Assembly (NCBI GenBank): GCA_051530055.1
Contig: CM121342.1
Location: 4,030,001 to 4,094,000, forward strand
Reading direction: 5' to 3'
DNA: 64,000 bases
DNA from: Neoechinorhynchus agilis
Lineage: Eukaryota; Acanthocephala
Position numbers and translations under genes: made by a program. Shown here piece after piece: positions 58,388 through 64,000 of the stretch. Every line of letters begins with the position of its first letter. The stretch's first letter is position 1. The notes beneath the pieces were generated by a model. It was not told where the DNA came from. It saw nothing but the letters and a program-made list of their open reading frames with translations, and did no database searches.

Positions 58388-58714
58388 ATGGAGAACGATA
58401 AAGCGCAAGATGAGCCTCAGGTTCCTCAGCCTCCCGCGGACGTCTCAGCGAATGCAGCTGAAGGAGATTCTTATGTTAAAATAAAGGTGATCAGCCAGGA
58501 AGGAGGCGAGTTGTACTTCAAAGTAAAATCACAGACAGTACTCAGTAAACTCATGAAATCTTATGCCGAACGTTACGGAATTCCTGTAGGAACTCTTCGG
58601 TTTATGTACGAAGGTAAACGAATCAATGAAGATGAAACTGCCAGCTCTTTGGGAATGGACGATGAAGATTGTATTGAGGTTTATCAGGAACAAGTGGGCG
58701 GATCTTTGAAGTAG
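58388..58714 (+). CDS. SUMO: SUMO, right copy, 108 aa
   Basis: The same protein as the left copy, residue for residue, single exon, MENDKAQ... to QVGGSLK, diglycine at 104-105. Its 5' flank with CRE and its 3' flank to 58923 are also shared, so both copies carry the same promoter and 3' end. The lack of introns in a genome rich in small introns could mean an old retrocopy. Nothing else (no poly-A tract, no flanking duplication visible) supports that. Confidence 0.97.
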   Translation: MENDKAQDEPQVPQPPADVSANAAEGDSYVKIKVISQEGGELYFKVKSQTVLSKLMKSYAERYGIPVGTLRFMYEGKRINEDETASSLGMDDEDCIEVYQEQVGGSLK

Positions 58715-58923
58715 CAATAAAATCGCCTTTAGTTTGATTTGTAGTTTAAGGAAGTCCTGCTAAGAACTATCGTTTAAAATAGGCAACTCTGAAATCATGC
58801 AAAGATCTTTGTCAATTCTGACTTTTTTTTGAAGATTTTATTGTGTTCTTTGGCTTAAGAATTTTTAGGCTCGAGCTTAATTTACATGCAAACTCCGTGA
58901 GGTGGCGATATTGAAATATCGGA

Positions 58924-59300
58924 TAGCTTAATTTCTAAAAAAATACAAATAATATTGGATCTTAAAATACAATCGATGATCAATACGTTTTGAAAAAAAG
59001 GTAATTCGTTTTATAATTGATAAAAGTTTAACAAGGCGTTGATTTGAACACAAAATTTAAATGGAAAAATTAACATTTAAAAAATATTTTGATTCGAGTA
59101 AACAGTAAACAAAATCGTTGTTTTTATGTACACTAACAGAAAAAGTGACATTCAACGATTTTATTAATCATTCGACGATCTCCATTATTTCTGGATATGT
59201 AAAAATGCTTTATGTGTTGTAGAGAAACTGGTCGATCTTAGGCTGCTTAATTAAAAAAAATTATTGAAAATAATGGACAGAAATTATCACTAACTGAAGA
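58924..59300. other. AT-rich intergenic region, no feature seen
   Basis: Unique sequence with long A/T runs between inverted repeat 2 and the fold-back element at 59301. Confidence 0.5.
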
Positions 59301-59449
59301 TGTTTTTATATGACGAAAAAATTAAAAGAATTTATTGATTCAGATATTCCGGCACAATCTCGTGCCTTTATCGAGGTTTCTCGCACGTTTTTTTGTTCAG
59401 AAATATCGGAATCAATAAATTCTTTTAAATTTTCTGCCATATAAAAACA
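59301..59449. repeat. Fold-back element upstream of the LINE relic
   Basis: Left arm tttttatatgacg...aaaagaatttattgattc, right arm gaatcaataaattctttt...gccatataaaaac. The centre reads ggcacaatctcgtgcc, atcgaggtttctcgcacg and atatcgg. Same family as the elements at 15369 and 48250. Confidence 0.85.
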
Positions 59450-59589
59450 TGAGCAATTCAATCTTCAAACATAACCAAAGATACAATCGAATAAAGTCTC
59501 GGTTAATCATATCGAGAGAAAATCCATATTTAAAAAATTGCGAAACAATGATTGAGAGAAGGCGACGTTTTCTCTTTTGAAATATTTCG

Positions 59590-60252
59590 AAGACCATCTT
59601 ATTTTGTCCGAAAGAGGAGTGCAGCAAGGAGATCCCCTCGGTCCAATCGCATTCTCCCTAACAGTAAATCCAATAGCGCATTCTCTCCATTCCAGCTTCA
59701 AAGCTTGGTACTTGGATGACGCTACGCTCGGAGGTGATCCCTCCGTTGTACTGCGCGATTTGGAGACGCTGATTAGGGAGACCTCGAAGATGGGCATTGA
59801 GCTCAATGCTGGAAAATGTGAGCTCCTTGTATTGAATATTGGAGACGCCGCCAGAGACCGTAGCTCCAGGCCTGAAACTCGTGACTCGGGAACAACTCAG
59901 CCTCCTGGGCAGTTGCGTCTTCGATTCAAATGTGGAAGATGAGATCGGCCATATCATACCGAAACTTTCGTTGCTGTGCGATAGGGTGAGCGCTCTCTCA
60001 GCTCACGAAGCCTTGTTTCTGAACGTGCTTATGCCTTTGCTTCCTTTATTCCTGATTTATCTTAAATCGCATACACTCATGGCGGGATCCTTTATCGTTC
60101 TTTTTGGGAGACTCTTGGCTAACTCACATACACATCGGAGGCGTTCAGCGGCACTCGAAGGGCCGGAGCCCATGGGCGATCTCAAACCTGATCCCTACCC
60201 TTCCAGCAGCCTCGCAACTCCCTCGTGGAACCCAGCGACCAGTGGATTTTAA
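59590..60252 (+). mobile_element. LINE reverse-transcriptase palm relic
   Basis: The frame 59577-59942 carries RT motif GVQQGDPLGP (59616-59645) and the catalytic YLDD box (59709-59720, AWYLDDATLGG), then MGIELNAGKCELL. After a frame change, LLGSCVFDSN and ALFLNVLMPLLP follow to about 60060. Truncated at both ends. It is of the same broad LINE type as the 3' ends in inverted repeat 2, which could be parts of the same family but are not collinear with it here. Confidence 0.85.
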
Positions 60253-60430
60253 CTAGCGATCAACCGAGCGCAGCGATGATCAATCACGAATTAGGTTCAA
60301 AAAACTCTAAGAATTTATAAGAGTATCAGTGGGTTTTTTTTGAAAAACGCTTTTAATTAATTTTAACAGAATCGGATTATTTAATTATCGTTAAAATTTA
60401 ATGAAGTAGTATTATGCTGATAATGGTGAT

Positions 60431-61397
60431 TCAGTTTAGTGGTAACCTATGAGGAGCCACGGGTATTTCCACTGGTGCTTTCTTGTACAATTCTTTGGCT
60501 TCCCTTAGAAGTTCCAGATAGATCGATTGAACAGTACTCGCTGCAACTCCGGCCAGTTCGGCCACTTCATCGTGCCGTTTCTTAATTCCAAATGCAGCAG
60601 CCGCCATATAAACACAACCGGACGCTGTACCAGCAGGTCGATGATGTCTAGCGATGCCTAATTTCTCAGCTCCTTTATAGATATGTTGAGCAAATTGTTG
60701 AACGTTTATGGCAGAAAAAATGGATAACCACCTTTAAACACCATTTTCTCTGTACTTTTAAATCAAGAAGAAGACCGCAAATTATTCTGGTTATAAAGTC
60801 TTGTGCTGTTGAAGCCTGAGTGCTTTTTCCTAATAGATCCTGAATAATACGATGACAGTTTCGAATTTCAATAGACGAAGCTTCCGTCGCTGAACAAATC
60901 TGATCAAACGTACGTGAAACTTCTTCGTCCTGGCAAGCAGTGTACATGCATGCGGCCACAATTACACCTCTTCTGGTTCGTCGGAGAGCAGGAGATCCGT
61001 GAACTAGCCGAAAGATGTGCTCTGATTGATCGGCAATCATTCCAGGAAGACAGAGTCGTTCAGTGATGGTTTCAATGTCTCTACGAGCTTTACGGACACG
61101 ACTGATTGAACTCAAAAGCTTTCGGTTTGCGTTCGATGTGATGTATTGGTGATGGCAATTGAATGATATGGATCCGATAATCGTACTAAGGTCGCAGTGA
61201 TCTCGATAAAAATTGTGAGGTTCACCCACTCGGCTGGCGTCACTCACGGATATATCCGACATTGGAGGAGCTCTCCATTCAGGCGATTCGTCCACTAATC
61301 GTTCTTTAAGAACGATACCACATAGAGGGCAAGTTAATTCACCAGCGTGGATATTCAAGATGGGTTCAATCTCAGGATGTTCCGGACACTTGTTCAT
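60431..61397 (-). CDS. GTF2B: Transcription initiation factor TFIIB
   Basis: A general RNA polymerase II factor bridging TBP-promoter and polymerase. Zinc ribbon at residues 4-26: CPEH...CPLC, then ESPEWR of the B-reader region. First cyclin fold: RVRKARRDIETITERLCLP, RRTRRGVIVAACMYTACQDE, RTFDQICSATEASSIEI. Second fold: INVQQFAQHIYKGAEKLGI, RPAGTASGCVYMAAAAFGIK, EVAELAGVAASTVQSIYLEL. Stop at 60431. Between the folds (about 60710-60760) the two frames differ by one base. I could not find an intron of the usual size that restores phase. The T6 run (60716-60721 as AAAAAA on plus) is a candidate miscount, or the intron is unusual. About 300 residues, as in other TFIIBs. Confidence 0.85.
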
Positions 61398-61465
61398 ATT
61401 ATCTATAAGAAATAGGCCTCCTTTTTAACGACGGGAGTTTTTACGACGATCACCGCAAAAAAAGA

Positions 61466-63727
61466 CGTTGTTCAAAAAGAATTTATTTTCTAAAGAAATG
61501 TTTTTTTTTGATTTGGTTGTTCAAAAAAGAATTAAACGGAAAAACTGGTCATAGTTGAACGCTTACAAGAGGGAAAATATTTTCTAAAATCATTTTGAGG
61601 TTCAAAGAAATCGTTTAAGAAAAAGAACATCGCATCGGTTTTAAAGGATTCCGGAATCAAATTTAAATTTCTCTTAGAACGATTCAATGGTTTCAAAATA
61701 AAAGCAATAGCGAGGATATTTTCTTAAGAAATGTTTTTTTTGATTTGGTTGTTCAAAAAAGAATTAAACGGCAAAACTGGTCATAGTTGAACGCTTACAA
61801 GAGGGAAAATATTTTCTAAAATCATTTTGAGGTTCAAAAAAATCGTTTAAGAAAAAGAACATCGCAACGGTTTTAAAGGATTCCGGAATCAAATTTGAAT
61901 TTCTCTTAGGACGATTCAATGGTTTCAAAATAAAGCAAAAGCGAGGATATTTTCTTAAGAAATGTTTTTTTATTTGGTTGTTCAAAAAAGAATTAAACGG
62001 CGAAACTGGTCATAGTTGAACGCTTACAAGAGGGAAATATTTTCTAAAATCATTTTGAGGTTCAAAGAAATCGTTTAAGAAAAAGAACATCGCAACGGTT
62101 TTAAAGGATTCCGGAATCAAATTTAAATTTCTCTTAGGACGATTCAATGGTTTCAAAATAAAAGCAATAGCGAGGATATTTTCTTAAGAAATGTTTTTTT
62201 TATTTGGTTGTTCAAAAAAGAATTAAACGGCGAAACTGGTCATAGTTGAACGCTTACAAGAGGGAAAATATTTTCTAAAATATTTTGAGGTTCGAAATGT
62301 TTAAGAAAAAGAACATCGCAACGGTTTTAAAGATTGGAATCAATTTGAATTTCTAGACGATTCAATGGTTTCAAAATAAAAGCAATAGCGAGGATATTTT
62401 CTTAAGAAATGTTTTTTTTGATTTGGTTGTTCAAAAAAGAATTAAACGGCGAAACTGGTCATAGTTGAACGCTTACAAGAGGGAAAATATTTTCTAAAAT
62501 CATTTTGAGGTTCAAAGAAATCGTTTAAGAAAAAGAACATCGCAACGGTTTTAAAGGATTCCGGAATCAAATTTGAATTTCTCTTAGGACGATTCAATGG
62601 TTTCAAAATAAAAGCAATAGCGAGGATATTTTCTTAAGAAATGTTTTTTTTATTTGGTTGTTCAAAAAAGAATTAAACGGCAAAACTGGTCATAGTTGAA
62701 CGCTTACAAGAGGGAAAATATTTTCTAAAATCATTTTGAGGTTCAAAGAAATCGTTTAAGAAAAAGAACATCGCAACGGTTTTAAAGGATTCCGGAATCA
62801 AATTTAAATTTCTCTTAGGACGATTCAATGGTTTCAAAATAAAAGCAAAAGCGAGGATATTTTCTTAAGAAATGTTTTTTTTGATTTGGTTGTTCAAAAA
62901 AGAATTAAACGGCGAAACTGGTCATAGTTGAACGCTTACAAGAGGGAAAATATTTTCTAAAATCATTTTGAGGTTCAAAAAAATCGTTTAAGAAAAAGAA
63001 CATCGCAACGGTTTTAAAGGATTCCGGAATCAAATTTGAATTTCTCTTAGGACGATTCATGGTTTCAAATAAAAGCAATAGCGAGGATATTTTCTTAAGA
63101 AATGTTTTTTTTTGATTTGGTTGTTCAAAAAAGAATTAAACGGCGAAACTGGTCATAGTTGAACGCTTACAAGAGGGAAAATATTTTCTAAAATCATTTT
63201 GAGGTTCAAAAAAATCGTTTAAGAAAAAGAACATCGCAACGGTTTTAAAGGATTCCGGAATCAAATTTAAATTTCTCTTAGGACGATTCAATGGTTTCAA
63301 AATAAAAGCAATAGCGAGGATATTTTCTTAAGAAATGTTTTTTTTTGATTTGGTTGTTCAAAAAAGAATTAAACGGCGAAACTGGTCATAGTTGAACGCT
63401 TACAAGAGGGAAAATATTTTCTAAAATCATTTTGAGGTTCAAAGAAATCGTTTAAGAAAAAGAACATCGCAACGGTTTTAAAGGATTCCGGAATCAAATT
63501 TAAATTTCTCTTAGGACGATTCAATGGTTTCAAAATAAAAGCAAAAGCGAGGATATTTTCTTAAGAAATGTTTTTTTTTGATTTGGTTGTTCAAAAAAGA
63601 ATTAAACGGCAAAACTGGTCATAGTTGAACGCTTACAAGAGGGAAAATATTTTCTAAAATCATTTTGAGGTTCAAAGAAATCGTTTAAGAAAAAGAACAT
63701 CGCAACGGTTTTAAAGGATTCCGGAAT
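61466..63727. repeat. Tandem array A13, unit about 240 bp, about 9.5 copies
   Basis: The unit contains gaatttaaatttctcttagg-like sequence, ggttgttcaaaaaagaatta, aactggtcatagttgaacgc, cattttgaggttcaaagaaa and ggttttaaaggattccgg. One copy (62270-62390) has many small deletions. It starts about 70 bp upstream of the TFIIB start codon. ORFs at 61764-61985 and 63602-63919 are repeat translations. Confidence 0.97.
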
Positions 63728-64000
63728 TAGGCTATTTAGTTTGTAGAACAAAAATGGCACTTGAAAGATCCTTCGAGTCGTCGATCGTCCGCATCGACGC
63801 GTGCATGTGCGCGTACGTGACGGAAATTTGCTGAAAAACCCTAATTTCGTTTGACGCGCAAAAAACACAAATGAACATGATTGGCTGAATTTAAAAAAAG
63901 AAGATAGCCTTGTAGCCAATAATGTTTTTTATAGCCAATATTTGAATCGTTTTTGTGAATTGATGCATTTAATTAAATGATCTCTGATGATAAAGTTTTC
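63728..64000. promoter_or_regulatory. CpG-rich stretch and CCAAT boxes at the right edge, likely a promoter
   Basis: 63776-63825 is rich in CG and alternating purine-pyrimidine (cgacgcgtgcatgtgcgcgt), unlike anything else nearby. ATTGG lies at 63880-63884 and CCAAT at 63916-63920 and 63935-63939. The target gene could be off the right edge, or TFIIB across array A13. Confidence 0.45.

Larger units (their letters stand above)
57286..58923. repeat. Right arm of inverted repeat 2 (about 1.64 kb)
   Basis: Near-identical reverse complement of the left arm. I saw single-base differences near 58277 and 58888 only. It ends at gatattgaaatatcgg. Confidence 0.95.

Overview
The window looks like nuclear DNA of a small, compact-genome bilaterian animal. 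Genes are close together on both strands. The introns I could resolve by reading frame are mostly 40-75 nt, with GT...AG ends and acceptors such as tttag or aaag, and the standard genetic code fits throughout. The recognisable proteins are animal ones: DDB1, a FoxO-type forkhead factor, a LIM-homeodomain factor, a PAR/NFIL3-like bZIP, a beta-1,4-galactosyltransferase, an SLC7 amino-acid transporter, site-2 protease, SUMO and TFIIB. A nematode or another reduced meiofaunal or parasitic animal would fit, but I cannot name the species.

Layout, left to right: DDB1 3' part (+), LRR protein (+), small type I membrane protein (-), unrecognised four-exon gene (+), AGC/PKG-like kinase (+), a cluster of fold-back elements around a LINE relic, a large inverted repeat (arms about 17454-21250 and 24609-28455) with site-2 protease and tRNA-Gly(UCC) in both arms and the FoxO gene in the spacer, B4GALT (-), a four-helix membrane protein (-), LIM-homeobox (+), an unrecognised two-exon gene (-), bZIP (+), SLC7 transporter (-, nine exons resolved), a second inverted repeat (arms about 54459-56102 and 57286-58923) with a SUMO gene and a LINE 3' end in each arm, a LINE reverse-transcriptase relic, and TFIIB (-).

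The most striking property is structural. Thirteen separate tandem arrays (units about 125-540 bp, 2.5-13 copies) fill roughly a third of the window. Most have a sequence of their own, and several units are built from the neighbouring gene: a B4GALT promoter with its start codon (31-33 kb), the end of a coding exon with its 3' flank (40.5-42.7 kb), and blocks inside the first introns of B4GALT and SLC7 that stop within about 40 bp of the splice donor. This looks like repeated in-place amplification of local gene parts rather than spread of one satellite.

The two inverted repeats, with nearly identical arms, fold-back elements of one family at five or more places, and pieces of at least two LINE lineages, point to a genome with frequent rearrangement. 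No intact mobile element, CRISPR array or rRNA gene was seen, and no retrovirus-like or capsid-bearing element was recognised.
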